A stretch of DNA of 64,000 nucleotides. Source: CALMAK01 sp964392265. GTDB lineage: Bacteria > Patescibacteriota > Saccharimonadia > Saccharimonadales > Saccharimonadaceae. Under the pieces are notes generated by a model. The model ran no database searches and had not been told where the DNA came from. It saw only the letters and a list, made by a program, of their open reading frames with translations. Made by a program: the position numbers and the translations under genes. This document shows positions 7,770 to 16,365 of the stretch, piece after piece. Positions within the stretch are counted from its first letter, which is position 1; each line of letters starts with the position of its first letter. The stretch is from assembly GCA_964392265.1 (NCBI GenBank), contig CAYMOS010000004.1, forward strand, positions 134,225 through 198,224, read 5' to 3'.

Positions 7770-8900
7770 ATGCCCGAAAAAGTCCAGAAAAAATCGACTC
7801 GTATTGCCACGTTTGACCTCTTGCGTGGTTATTTTATGGTCTCGATTATCCTGAACCATCTTCAGTGGTATCCAAATGGGCTGGATTGGGTAGCATTCCG
7901 CGGATCGTTACTAGTCTCGGCGGCAGAAGGATTTTTTATCATATCGGGCATTGTACTGGGTATCGTGCGTGGCGCCAAATTACGCTCGCGACCCTTCCGC
8001 GAGGCCGCCATGTTACTGGTTAAGCGTGGTGTTCTTTTATATGTCGTCAGTGTCGTTCTGGCGCTCCTATTTACCCTGATTGGCTGGTGGTTCTTTATGG
8101 ATAACCCAGGACTAAAAGCGGGCATCCGGCCGATTGACCAACCATTAAACGAGGTTATTATGGGCATATTGAGCTTTCGCTATCTTTATGGTTGGGCCGA
8201 TTTTTTGCGTCTCTACGCAATCTTCCTCCTTATGAGCCCTCTTGCTCTCTGGCTACTACGCAAAGGATGGTGGTACGTATTATTGGCTGCAAGTATTGGC
8301 ATGTGGTCGCTTTTTCCGGCCGTATTTGAGCACACAGACCATCACCCGGAGATCTTGATGATTTTCTCATGGCAACTCATTTTCTTTGGAGGTATGACGA
8401 TTGGCTATCATTGGGAAAATCTTACCCGTTGGTGGACATCAATCGGTCAACGCGCACGCAGCTATATCCTTGTCCCACTTCTTGCGACGGCTATTATTAG
8501 CCTCGCAATCGACTGTATTATTGCAATACTACGCATGCTTGGCATTTTACCCGTCGAAGTGAGCCAGTGGTACAGCTCTCTACTACCGTATTTTATCAAG
8601 GAGGAGCTACCAGTGATGCGCCTCATCCTCTTTGGTCTCTGGTTTATTTTAGGGTTTTACGTCTTCTCTCGTTTTGAGAAACAAATCAAAAAATATGCCG
8701 GCTGGATACTACTCCCGTTCGGACATAATTCTTTATATGTGTATATTCTACACGCTGTCATTCTATTCTTCGCCCACCTCATTCTTCCACCGGAATATGC
8801 AACAAACTTCATTATCAATGTCATTGGGACCGTGCTCATCTTCGGCCTGATTTACGTAGCCGTGCGTAAGAGATTTCTGTTTAAAGTTATTCCGAGGTGA
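7770..8900 (+). CDS. OpgC-like membrane acyltransferase, about 376 aa
   Basis: A polytopic membrane protein with about ten hydrophobic segments. It opens with RIATFDLLRGYFMVSIILNH, the arrangement (R-x-x-x-D-x-L-R-G plus a His in the first helix pair) of OpgC and related acyltransferase-3 proteins, which move acyl or succinyl groups onto glycans outside the membrane. The acceptor is unknown. TATAAT at 7754-7759 overlaps an upstream ATG at 7758, so the ATG at 7770, 10 nt past the box, is the better start. The 3' end overlaps the convergent GT39 gene by 14 nt. Confidence 0.8.
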   Translation: MPEKVQKKSTRIATFDLLRGYFMVSIILNHLQWYPNGLDWVAFRGSLLVSAAEGFFIISGIVLGIVRGAKLRSRPFREAAMLLVKRGVLLYVVSVVLALLFTLIGWWFFMDNPGLKAGIRPIDQPLNEVIMGILSFRYLYGWADFLRLYAIFLLMSPLALWLLRKGWWYVLLAASIGMWSLFPAVFEHTDHHPEILMIFSWQLIFFGGMTIGYHWENLTRWWTSIGQRARSYILVPLLATAIISLAIDCIIAILRMLGILPVEVSQWYSSLLPYFIKEELPVMRLILFGLWFILGFYVFSRFEKQIKKYAGWILLPFGHNSLYVYILHAVILFFAHLILPPEYATNFIINVIGTVLIFGLIYVAVRKRFLFKVIPR

Positions 8901-10392
8901 GACGATAGGTATCAACAACCTGTTTGTCGAGAGTAATTGTCTCGACCAGTGTATATTTCACACTCGGGACAAACTGAGGTTTCTGTCCATCCCAACGCAA
9001 GTGAACAATTCGCTCTTTCCCTAAAGAGTCCGCTGCATCTATGCGCACAGCAGAGTCATGAAGCATTGCATAGCCACCCGCCCTCGCAACGTTTTCTTTG
9101 GCATAAAACCGCAGATCACAACCATCATAATAAAAGACACTATCGATGTAGGTATATGGATCATCCGCAACGACAACCGTGTCATCCGCACACTGAACCG
9201 TATTTCGGAGTTCAGCCGTTCGGGGATCCTGCATTCGTTCAAAATTAAAGTTACCAGTACGCGCCAACGATGAGACGCCGAGACTGAGTATAATCACGAC
9301 TGCACCTAGCATGAGAGGAGCACTATACCGACGCCTTTTTACCAAGGTCCAGTAGAGTCCAATGCTAACACCAATAAATGCGTAACTAAACAAGACGACG
9401 TGCGCAATGTAACGAATAACATAGACGGGTGGACGTGGCGGCAACGAGCTGACTGCAAAAAAGAGCACCGGAACAATGACCATGCAGAAAAGTAGTACAA
9501 ACGAAGGTTTCTGCTTGGTGGACAATTTGTGATACACGCGTAAGGCAATACCGATTAGGAGAATAATAAGACCAGCCAGCGCCAACGATAACCACCCCCC
9601 AACACCCCATTGTGGTGTATAAGCAAGTGTCATCGTTGTCATATCAACAACAGATGTGAGCGTCACCTCACTGCCGATCCCCGGTAGCGCCGAGTGTTTT
9701 AATTGGTAGAAGAACGTTGGGATATAAGGAACAAACAGCACCACAGCACCCGCAAACGCATACGGCCATTTCCATCGCCAAATAGGACGTTGCTTTTTAT
9801 CTCGAATCGATACCCAGACAAGCCACGCAACATGCGCCACCCATATCGCGAGCGTCATATACAGTGTGTACATTCCCAATGCCACCAGCGCTGCATACGC
9901 TGCCCACCACCATTTGCTAGTACTCTCACGGGCCCGAATCAACACATAGGTTGCACCGACACCAATCAGTGAGGCGAGCGCATACATCCGTACCTCGTAT
10001 CCATATCGTAACGCAAACGGAGCGAGAACTAGTATGGGGAGCGACACTAATGCAACCCGAACACCAAATAACCGACGAACGAGGAGGAGCATTGTCGTTA
10101 CCGCACCGCCTAACATCACAGCGCTCAGTGAACGCAAGGCAACTTCAGTAAATCCAAATAACTCACCCCATGCCTTTAGGAGTAAATAGTAAAAAGGCGG
10201 GTGCGCATCGACGGCCGTCAGTGACAGTAGTTCACCAACAGACTGTTTTGCAAGCAAGATAGAATAGCCTTCATCAAACCAGATCGACTGTCCTATCGAT
10301 AATAGTAGTGCCAGGCCTGCGGCCACTAGACCCGCGAAGGCTGCGATAAGAATCCAGTATTTTTCGATGGCGTCGATAACGGTATTTTTCAC
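8887..10392 (-). CDS. GT39/ArnT-like membrane glycosyltransferase, 501 aa
   Basis: A GT-C fold protein that uses a polyprenyl-phosphate sugar as donor and works on the outer face of the membrane. The first extracellular loop has IWFDEGYS (Asp40-Glu41, the catalytic acidic pair) and VDAHPPFYY, hallmarks of the PMT/ArnT superfamily. About eleven hydrophobic segments are followed by a soluble C-terminal domain of about 110 residues. The start is GTG, with TATAAA 8 nt upstream. It converges with the OpgC-like gene, so both may modify surface glycans. Confidence 0.83.
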   Translation of the reverse strand: MKNTVIDAIEKYWILIAAFAGLVAAGLALLLSIGQSIWFDEGYSILLAKQSVGELLSLTAVDAHPPFYYLLLKAWGELFGFTEVALRSLSAVMLGGAVTTMLLLVRRLFGVRVALVSLPILVLAPFALRYGYEVRMYALASLIGVGATYVLIRARESTSKWWWAAYAALVALGMYTLYMTLAIWVAHVAWLVWVSIRDKKQRPIWRWKWPYAFAGAVVLFVPYIPTFFYQLKHSALPGIGSEVTLTSVVDMTTMTLAYTPQWGVGGWLSLALAGLIILLIGIALRVYHKLSTKQKPSFVLLFCMVIVPVLFFAVSSLPPRPPVYVIRYIAHVVLFSYAFIGVSIGLYWTLVKRRRYSAPLMLGAVVIILSLGVSSLARTGNFNFERMQDPRTAELRNTVQCADDTVVVADDPYTYIDSVFYYDGCDLRFYAKENVARAGGYAMLHDSAVRIDAADSLGKERIVHLRWDGQKPQFVPSVKYTLVETITLDKQVVDTYRLTSE

Positions 10393-10453
10393 TACTCCTA
10401 TTTATACCGCACCCTGAGGGCAATTGCCACTAGAAAAACCCTCGTCACTAGTG

Positions 10454-10459
10454 TATAAT
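10454..10459 (+). promoter_or_regulatory. -10 box upstream of tRNA-Pro
   Basis: TATAAT preceded by AGTG. The tRNA begins 30 nt downstream. No clear -35. Confidence 0.5.
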
Positions 10460-10489
10460 CTCCTAAGTACCCGCAGTGGTACCACCAAC

Positions 10490-10565
10490 CGGGGTGTGGC
10501 GCAGTTGATAGCGCGCTCGGTTTGGGACCGAGAGGTCGAAGGTTTGAGTCCTTTCACCCCGACCA
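10490..10565 (+). tRNA. tRNA-Pro(TGG)
   Basis: A 76-nt cloverleaf: acceptor CGGGGTG/CACCCCG, anticodon stem CTCGG/CCGAG with loop TTTGGGA (TGG), T stem GAAGG/CCTTT, encoded ACCA. The C1-G72 pair is the usual tRNA-Pro identity. Confidence 0.92.
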
Positions 10566-10600
10566 AGAAAAAACCTGTCCTTCTGGGCAGGTTTTTTCTT
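10565..10600 (+). terminator. Intrinsic terminator of tRNA-Pro
   Basis: A perfect 13-bp inverted repeat (10565-10577 with 10588-10600), A-rich on the left arm and T-rich on the right, starting at the last base of the tRNA. Confidence 0.8.
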
Positions 10601-10622
10601 GATTTTGCGGCTGAGATTCAAC

Positions 10623-10703
10623 CCTTCGACTTTTTGCGCATGCAAAAATAGTCGAAGGTTTGGTGAAGCGCCGTGTAGTAAAAATGTGTTTACATATTTT
10701 TAC
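10623..10703. other. Two strong hairpins between tRNA-Pro and the Nudix gene
   Basis: CCTTCGAC-TTTTTGC pairs with GCAAAAATAGTCGAAGG (10623-10659, one bulge). GTAAAAATGTG (10678-10688) pairs with CATATTTTTAC (10693-10703). The second lies 3' of the leftward Nudix gene and may end its transcript. The first shares the 12-mer GTCGAAGGTTTG with the tRNA-Pro T arm. Confidence 0.45.
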
Positions 10704-10759
10704 AAGCAAGCGGAAAAGTGCAGCGCTGTCCTTTCGTCCAGGTCATACCTCTAGAACTT

Positions 10760-11269
10760 TTAGCTATAGAAATCTCTTGCGAGACCAACTATCCGCTCGC
10801 CTACATCACCATATTGAATGCATGCGTTAAGTTCTTCAATTGGCACGAGAGAGTAACCAATCACCCCGCCACCTGGATCATTCACAAACTCACCCAATGG
10901 CTCTAGCTCTGCATAAACGCGTAGTTGGTATACATTGCCATATTTTTGATTGCTAAGGAACTGATAACCAATTGGGCGCCACGACAGCACACGCATATTG
11001 AGTTCTTCCCTCATCTCACGCTCTAACACTCGTTCCACGGTATCGCCCGGTTCATCAAACTGACCACCTGGTAAATTACGCACTTTGCTATCTGCATAGT
11101 GGACTATTGGGACTTTGCCATTAACATTGCCGACAGCATACACTTGTTGCCATGCTACATCCGGTAACTCGCTGACCTCCTGGATATCATACCAATCAAC
11201 ATAGATAGTTTCATTCCGAAACTCAAACGACGATCTCGTGTCTGGCTGAGGTTTTATATTTCTGTTCAT
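10760..11269 (-). CDS. Nudix hydrolase, 169 aa
   Basis: Hydrolyses a nucleoside diphosphate linked to another group; substrate unknown. The Nudix box lies at about 68-91, GGQFDEPGD followed by REMREELNM. It is slightly off consensus: one extra residue after the first glycines, Asp for the first Glu, and Asn for the last Gly. The REMREE metal-binding core is intact. The start at 11269 (MNRNIKPQPD) is preferred because longer versions overlap the upstream flavin-binding gene, which stops at 11277 and is probably in the same transcript. Confidence 0.75.
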   Translation of the reverse strand: MNRNIKPQPDTRSSFEFRNETIYVDWYDIQEVSELPDVAWQQVYAVGNVNGKVPIVHYADSKVRNLPGGQFDEPGDTVERVLEREMREELNMRVLSWRPIGYQFLSNQKYGNVYQLRVYAELEPLGEFVNDPGGGVIGYSLVPIEELNACIQYGDVGERIVGLARDFYS

Positions 11270-11276
11270 ACTATAC

Positions 11277-11726
11277 TTATAGTATATCTCGACGAATATC
11301 TTGATAGAACCCGTCACTTTCTCTACCATCATTAACTTGAATGGTGACAGCCCGTGCCCGGTATAGCCGAGTAGGCGCAGTGCCCGTAGTATTCTCATGA
11401 TTAAGCTTGAACTGCTGTGTTGTCGCGTTATAGCATTCGATGGCCGCATCAAGCTTGTCGTCTGGAATTTGCTCAGCCACGGCTCGTATATACAATCCTA
11501 GTCCGTCGCCCTCAGGAGCAGTGGAATCAAAGATTGTGATATAGACATCACTACTTCGCGCTATATTGCGTGAATGCTGAGAATCAACCGACGACCACCA
11601 ATAGAGAATAATGTCATCCGTCTTTTCAAAAGCATACCACACGGGCGCAGCCCACGCCCGACCATTCTCGTCAACAGTCGAGAGAGTAGCATACCGTATC
11701 CGTGAAAGTATAGTTTCAGGTCGCAT
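11277..11726 (-). CDS. Pyridoxamine 5'-phosphate oxidase-like flavoprotein, 149 aa
   Basis: A split-barrel FMN-binding protein of the PNPOx-like superfamily. The first strands IRYATLSTVDENGRAWAAP and PVWYAFEKTDDIILYWWSS match the flavin site of these proteins. True pyridoxamine oxidase activity is not implied; many relatives use F420 or heme, or are of unknown function. TACAAT preceded by TGC ends exactly 6 nt before the ATG. Followed 7 nt later by the Nudix gene. Confidence 0.8.
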   Translation of the reverse strand: MRPETILSRIRYATLSTVDENGRAWAAPVWYAFEKTDDIILYWWSSVDSQHSRNIARSSDVYITIFDSTAPEGDGLGLYIRAVAEQIPDDKLDAAIECYNATTQQFKLNHENTTGTAPTRLYRARAVTIQVNDGRESDGFYQDIRRDIL

Positions 11727-11826
11727 GAATATATTGTAGCACCGAGGCTTGAACTTTTAGCCCTTTACCACCAGGTGAAGGAGCGCAGTAATGTCCTTTC
11801 ACTTTCCCGCCTGATACAATAAACGT

Positions 11827-12504
11827 ATGTCCGTCACAAAAATTATCCTCTACTCCCACGGTTTTGGCGTCGAAAAAGATGACAGAGGTCTATTCACCGA
11901 CATAGCAAACTCTCTTGGTGATTTTCGGCACATCATGTTTGATTACAATCAAATCGATGAACAGTCCAATACATTGACCGTGACATCTCTTCATAAACAA
12001 GCCGACATGCTCAAAACACAGTACGATATTTTACGGAATAGTCATCCAGATGCAACGATTGATCTTATCTGCCATTCTCAGGGTAGTATAGCGGCAGGAT
12101 TAGCAAACCTCCACGGCATTAGTAAAATCGTCTTGCTCGCGCCGCCGACGCGCTTTCTTGGTAGTGAAACGAAGCTCGAACAAATGTCAAAACGTCAAGG
12201 AACTCAAGTGCAGAATGATGGTACTGTTAGTTATCCAAGGCGTGATGGCAGTACGACCATCATCAAACAAGATTATTGGCAAAGCAGAGATGCGATTACA
12301 AACCCTATCGCGCTATACAACCAACTCGCGCAGAACACCAAGGTAACCATTATTAATGCATTGAACGACGAGGTTCTCGGCGAGACCAATTACTCCACGC
12401 TGTCAGATACCATCAACTTGGTACATCAGGAGGCAAATCATGATTTCACAGGCAATGGACGCCCTGTGCTATTAAGAACAATAGAAGAAATATTCAATCA
12501 ATAG
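11827..12504 (+). CDS. Alpha/beta hydrolase, 225 aa
   Basis: A serine hydrolase of unknown substrate. The oxyanion-hole region is ILYSHGFGV near residue 8, the nucleophile elbow is CHSQGS (about 82-87), the acid is in NALNDEVLGE (about 178) and the base in EANHDFTG (about 200), giving a complete triad in the right order. No signal peptide, so cytoplasmic. TACAAT (11815-11820) ends exactly 6 nt before the ATG. Confidence 0.85.
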   Translation: MSVTKIILYSHGFGVEKDDRGLFTDIANSLGDFRHIMFDYNQIDEQSNTLTVTSLHKQADMLKTQYDILRNSHPDATIDLICHSQGSIAAGLANLHGISKIVLLAPPTRFLGSETKLEQMSKRQGTQVQNDGTVSYPRRDGSTTIIKQDYWQSRDAITNPIALYNQLAQNTKVTIINALNDEVLGETNYSTLSDTINLVHQEANHDFTGNGRPVLLRTIEEIFNQ

Positions 12505-12549
12505 TATGGCTTGCCAGATTGAGTAAAGTGGCGCAGGCCAGCAAGTCAA

Positions 12550-13401
12550 CTACGCAACAAACCCGCCAACAACTTCCGCCAGCTCATCCTCAAAATCTTT
12601 AAAGCCATGAGAAGCGCCGTCTATGACAGCAACCTGTGTGTTGTCGTGCTTTATCTTTTGGACACGGGCTAGCCACCGATCCATCGTCCCATCAATTTGT
12701 ACAATGCCAATATCAGCCGTCCCGTAGGGAATGAGCATTGGCAATTGCACCCTTCCCAGCAATGCGCCCCCTTCACGTTCACCATAAATATCTGCTGAAC
12801 TGCCGGCCTCGCAAATAGAAGGATAAGTCTGAGCTGAGATTGGCGTTCTATCTAACCAGCATTCTGCATCAACGAGGCCTTGATGATTGCCCTCAGCAAG
12901 TAGTTGGTGTGCTTTTGTCGAGTATTCTTGATGTTTAGGCTCGGTATTTGCCCAGCCAACCATATCTGTAGGAGCAAGCAAAATAACCTTTTCGACGCCA
13001 GAGATATCTTGCGTTAGCACAAAATTAACCACCTTGGTGCAGCCAAGAGAATGTCCTTGCAGAATAAAACGAGTTTTGCCTCGTGTCTTTAAATAGTTAA
13101 TAGCGCCTTGAATGTCATGAACACTTTCCTCAAAGATCTCAAAGCAACTACCACCGCGCTTCCAGCCATCGTTTTGACGAAAATCACTGATAATACCGCG
13201 TCCACGAGTATCAATCGTAAAAAGGGAAATACCTTTTTGGCGATACGTCTCGCGTAAATTGTCTAAGAAATAATTTTCGTACCCATTGCCCGACATCCCA
13301 TGAATATGAATGACAGCCATGTCACCATTTTCGTCATTCAGCCAGCCCTGCAGTTCTACATGGTCGGTAGCATTAAAGCGAACAAAATCTATTTGCGTCA
13401 T
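12550..13401 (-). CDS. Alpha/beta hydrolase, serine aminopeptidase-like, 283 aa
   Basis: A second alpha/beta hydrolase with VIHIHGMSGNGYENYF in the oxyanion region, the nucleophile in GHSLGCTK (about 117), the acid in IPYGTADIGIV and the base in GASHGFKDFE near the C-terminus. It resembles S33/monoglyceride-lipase-like cytoplasmic hydrolases. It converges with the 11827 hydrolase but is not a close copy. TAAAAT ends exactly 6 nt before the ATG. Confidence 0.83.
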   Translation of the reverse strand: MTQIDFVRFNATDHVELQGWLNDENGDMAVIHIHGMSGNGYENYFLDNLRETYRQKGISLFTIDTRGRGIISDFRQNDGWKRGGSCFEIFEESVHDIQGAINYLKTRGKTRFILQGHSLGCTKVVNFVLTQDISGVEKVILLAPTDMVGWANTEPKHQEYSTKAHQLLAEGNHQGLVDAECWLDRTPISAQTYPSICEAGSSADIYGEREGGALLGRVQLPMLIPYGTADIGIVQIDGTMDRWLARVQKIKHDNTQVAVIDGASHGFKDFEDELAEVVGGFVA

Positions 13402-13423
13402 AGGTACATTTTAACACCAAGGC

Positions 13424-15274
13424 TCAAACTTTTGACTTTTTCGTCACCTTTTCTCCTACCACCGTCACCACTGGTATAACTATCGGGCTGCACCCAGTCT
13501 GTTCGAACATAAACTGAATAATGAAATCGCGCAGCTCTTCCTTCAATCGATCCGTGTCGACACGGCCGTATCGTTGGCGTACAGCGCGATGTAGTTCAGC
13601 CCGAAATGTCTTCATTAGCGAACTGTTGTCCTTCATGGAAATAAAACCGCGGCTGATAATATCAGGGCTCTTCAATAGTTGCCCCGTGGCCGCATTGATC
13701 GTCAGAAGAACTGTCACGATACCTTGCTGCCCCAACATGACTCGGTCGCGCACCACTATCCCGTTAACGACCGTACCGTTTTGATCAACCAAGAGGCTAC
13801 CGTGTGGTGCAGGTTGGCCGATCTCAATCGAATCGGCCGTCATATACAGACTGTCGCCATTACGAGGCAACATCATACAAGATGACGGCATGCCTTGCTG
13901 TGTCCCCAACTGAGCATGATACGTTCGTCGCAATATACCACCATGGACAGGGATAAAGAACGTCGGGCGGATCATCGCAATCATCTCGCGCAGTTCGTCC
14001 CGTTTGGCATGTCCCGAGACGTGCAATGGCCCGCACCCATCTAACTCATGCGTCGGATGACGAAACAGCTGAACGCCTTTACCCGCCAGTTGGTTGCCAA
14101 GATGATCGTAACTAACCTCATTACCCGGAATCGGCGAAGAACTAATAATGACCGTGTCGCCTCCCCCGAGGTCGATATATTTGTGCTGACCCTTGCTCAT
14201 ACGCCCCAAAGCCGCATTTGGCTCGCCCTGGCCTCCGGTACACATCACCAATACTTTGTCGTCTGGCAAAGTCGCCGCTCGCGCCATGGGAACAACTGTC
14301 CCTTTTGGCACTCGCAGGATACCCTGACGCACGGCAATCTCAACATATCCCAACATACTGCGTCCATCCAAGGCAACATGACGGCCTGCCTTGGCCGCTG
14401 CGTTGATAATCATTTGCGTACGATTGATATTACTAGAGAACACAGCAATGAATATGCGCCCCTTGGCACTAGCGATAATGTCTGTAAAACTATCCTGCAG
14501 GGTATGTTCGGTCGGTGTACGGCCTTCGACATCCGCATAACTACTGTCGGATAACAGCAATAACACCCCCTCGTTGCCCAGCTGGCGAAGACGTGTAGTA
14601 TCACTGGGTAAATTGTCGAGCGGTTCGGGGTCGAGACGAAAGTCACCTGTGGCCACGATTTTGCCGACTGGCGTTTCGATACAAATGGCCGCAGGGTCGG
14701 GAATGGCATGCGTGACACGAATAAACTCAACGAAAAAGCAGCCAATCTGGAGACGTTCATGTGTGTCGATATCGACGGTCACAAGATCCGGCTGGAAATT
14801 ATCCCCATCAAATTGATCGTCCTGAAATACCTTGTCGATGACGCCAATGGTATAGCGCGATCCGTAGATTGGGGCCGGAAATTTAGGGACGGTATGACGC
14901 AATCCACCAATATGGTCAAGATGGCCATGGGTAATAACGTAGGCTTTGATTTTGTGGCGAATCGTCTCTAAATACGCCGTATCGTTGATTTCGTAATTGA
15001 TACCAGGGAGGTCAACCCCCAGATTGTTGCCGCAATCGAGGATGATAGCGTCGTTGTCATACTCGATGACAGCCATGTTCTTTTCGCCGACATCTTCGAG
15101 ACCGCCCAGGAAGGTAAGTTTTACCTTGCCTGTGCCGTCAATTTGCTTTGATTGTTTTTTAGGCTGTCGCGATGCAGCATCGGCGTGTCGGCTAATCGCC
15201 CTTTGCGCGTCATCGTGATGACGTTTTTGGGCGCGGATCGCCGCAGCCCGTGATTTTTTGGATATATTACTCAT
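13424..15274 (-). CDS. rnj: Ribonuclease J, 616 aa
   Basis: A metallo-beta-lactamase/beta-CASP 5'-3' exonuclease and endonuclease for mRNA decay and rRNA maturation. A lysine/arginine/histidine-rich N-terminal tail of about 45 residues precedes the first strand. The metal site HGHLDH is at 116-121, VTHAIPDP and ATGDFRLD follow, and the beta-CASP GQGEPNAALGRM plus VSGHAKRDEL and PVHGG complete the active site. Unlike most genes here it has a full leader: promoter at 15386-15414 and an AAGGAG Shine-Dalgarno 6 nt before the ATG. Confidence 0.93.
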   Translation of the reverse strand: MSNISKKSRAAAIRAQKRHHDDAQRAISRHADAASRQPKKQSKQIDGTGKVKLTFLGGLEDVGEKNMAVIEYDNDAIILDCGNNLGVDLPGINYEINDTAYLETIRHKIKAYVITHGHLDHIGGLRHTVPKFPAPIYGSRYTIGVIDKVFQDDQFDGDNFQPDLVTVDIDTHERLQIGCFFVEFIRVTHAIPDPAAICIETPVGKIVATGDFRLDPEPLDNLPSDTTRLRQLGNEGVLLLLSDSSYADVEGRTPTEHTLQDSFTDIIASAKGRIFIAVFSSNINRTQMIINAAAKAGRHVALDGRSMLGYVEIAVRQGILRVPKGTVVPMARAATLPDDKVLVMCTGGQGEPNAALGRMSKGQHKYIDLGGGDTVIISSSPIPGNEVSYDHLGNQLAGKGVQLFRHPTHELDGCGPLHVSGHAKRDELREMIAMIRPTFFIPVHGGILRRTYHAQLGTQQGMPSSCMMLPRNGDSLYMTADSIEIGQPAPHGSLLVDQNGTVVNGIVVRDRVMLGQQGIVTVLLTINAATGQLLKSPDIISRGFISMKDNSSLMKTFRAELHRAVRQRYGRVDTDRLKEELRDFIIQFMFEQTGCSPIVIPVVTVVGEKVTKKSKV

Positions 15275-15323
15275 ATATCTCCTTGTTGATTATTTTTAAT
15301 AATGACAAAAATAAGAGTTCTGA

Positions 15324-15350
15324 TGTTTCCAAGAGATAAGGGTGGAAACA
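15324..15350 (-). promoter_or_regulatory. Hairpin in the RNase J 5' leader
   Basis: TGTTTCCA and TGGAAACA form an 8-bp stem with an 11-nt loop, about 50 nt before the start codon. RNase E/J mRNAs are often autoregulated through leader structures; that role is only inferred here. Confidence 0.5.
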
Positions 15351-15385
15351 AATTGGTCTGTAAGAGAAAATCTTAGCTAAATTCC

Positions 15386-15414
15386 ATTATAGCAAAAAAT
15401 GATATAAATGTCAA
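15386..15414 (-). promoter_or_regulatory. Full-consensus sigma70-type promoter of RNase J
   Basis: On the minus strand, TTGACA (15409-15414), a 17-nt spacer and TATAAT (15386-15391). The predicted leader is about 105 nt. Confidence 0.85.
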
Positions 15415-15439
15415 TCTTTGTCATTTTGAGGGAGACTCC

Positions 15440-16024
15440 CTAACGTAGTATGTCCGCAACAACCCGCTGTAATGCAGGCACGACGTCCGCTTCAAACCAT
15501 AAATTTTTAGCACGCCACCTAAAGTTCAAAGGGCTGGGATGCACAAGGGGGAAATAAGTTGGCAAATACTCTTTATAGTCATAGACTGTGTCGGTCAGGT
15601 TACGTTTGGCACTCTTGCCTAAATAATATTTTTGCGCATAGGCACCAATCAAAATAATCAGTTCGATGTCTGGCATTTGCTCTCGTAGTAACGGATGCCA
15701 CGTCTCGGCAAACCCCTTACGAGGCGGCAAGTCACCATGAACACCCTTGCCTGGATAATAAAAATCCATCGGAATAAGCGCAACAAGGTCAGGGTTGTAA
15801 AACTGATCATCCGTCATCCCTAGCCATTTGCGTAGCATCACCCCACTAGCATCATTCCAGGGCTTCCCAGAGTCTTGTGCTTTGCGGCCCGGCGCCTGCC
15901 CGATAATAGCAATTTTGGCATTTGGTCCTGCGGTATATAGTGGCCGATAGTCCTTCGCCTTCATATCGGCATTCATCGGATCATCAACAATCTGCTGATA
16001 AATATTCGAGAATACGTCCGTCAT
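15440..16024 (-). CDS. Uracil-DNA glycosylase superfamily protein, 194 aa
   Basis: Likely base-excision enzyme removing uracil or a related base. Motif 1 is IIGQAPGRKAQDSGKPW, close to the GQAPG form of several UDG families, and motif 2 is VHPSPLNFRW with the His and leucine-loop region. The family cannot be fixed further by eye. The start at 16024 is preferred over 16081: TACAAT ends exactly 6 nt before it, and the longer form would overlap the divergent gene at 16059. Confidence 0.8.
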   Translation of the reverse strand: MTDVFSNIYQQIVDDPMNADMKAKDYRPLYTAGPNAKIAIIGQAPGRKAQDSGKPWNDASGVMLRKWLGMTDDQFYNPDLVALIPMDFYYPGKGVHGDLPPRKGFAETWHPLLREQMPDIELIILIGAYAQKYYLGKSAKRNLTDTVYDYKEYLPTYFPLVHPSPLNFRWRAKNLWFEADVVPALQRVVADILR

Positions 16025-16058
16025 ATCCTTATTGTACTCCGTGCGGTAAAATAGGTAC

Positions 16059-16364
16059 ATGAGCGCATTACCAGCCGGCACGATTCACGACAAGATACCC
16101 AAGGACCTTCAAAAGGTTCTTGCTGAAAATACGGCTGCACGCGCCACTTGGTTAGACATTACCCCATTGGCACGCAACGAGTGGATCTGCTGGGTCGAGA
16201 ATGCAAAGCTTAACGAAACGCGTGTGCGCCGTATCGTACGTGCGAATAACGACCTTGGTGCTGGCAAGCGTCGCCCGTGCTGCTGGATAGGTTGTATTCA
16301 TCGTACCGACAAAGCAATCAGCCCGTCCGTACAATGGGTGCTAGACAAGCAGTCAAAATCTTAG
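16059..16364 (+). CDS. YdeI/OmpD-associated family protein, 101 aa
   Basis: A short protein with the conserved core LARNEWICWV and NETRVRRI, typical of the YdeI/OmdA family (bacteriocin-protection-like), whose molecular function is not established. TAAAAT (16047-16052) ends exactly 6 nt before the ATG. It is divergent from the glycosylase and converges with the SDR gene. Confidence 0.75.
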   Translation: MSALPAGTIHDKIPKDLQKVLAENTAARATWLDITPLARNEWICWVENAKLNETRVRRIVRANNDLGAGKRRPCCWIGCIHRTDKAISPSVQWVLDKQSKS

Positions 16365-16365
16365 A

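Noticed and set aside
7686..7859. 58-codon N-terminal extension of the peroxiredoxin
   Set aside because: It contains no family sequence, passes through the TATACT box and overlaps the divergent gene.
13424..15274. MBL-fold competence or beta-lactamase gene
   Set aside because: The beta-CASP segment and C-terminal domain mark it as RNase J.
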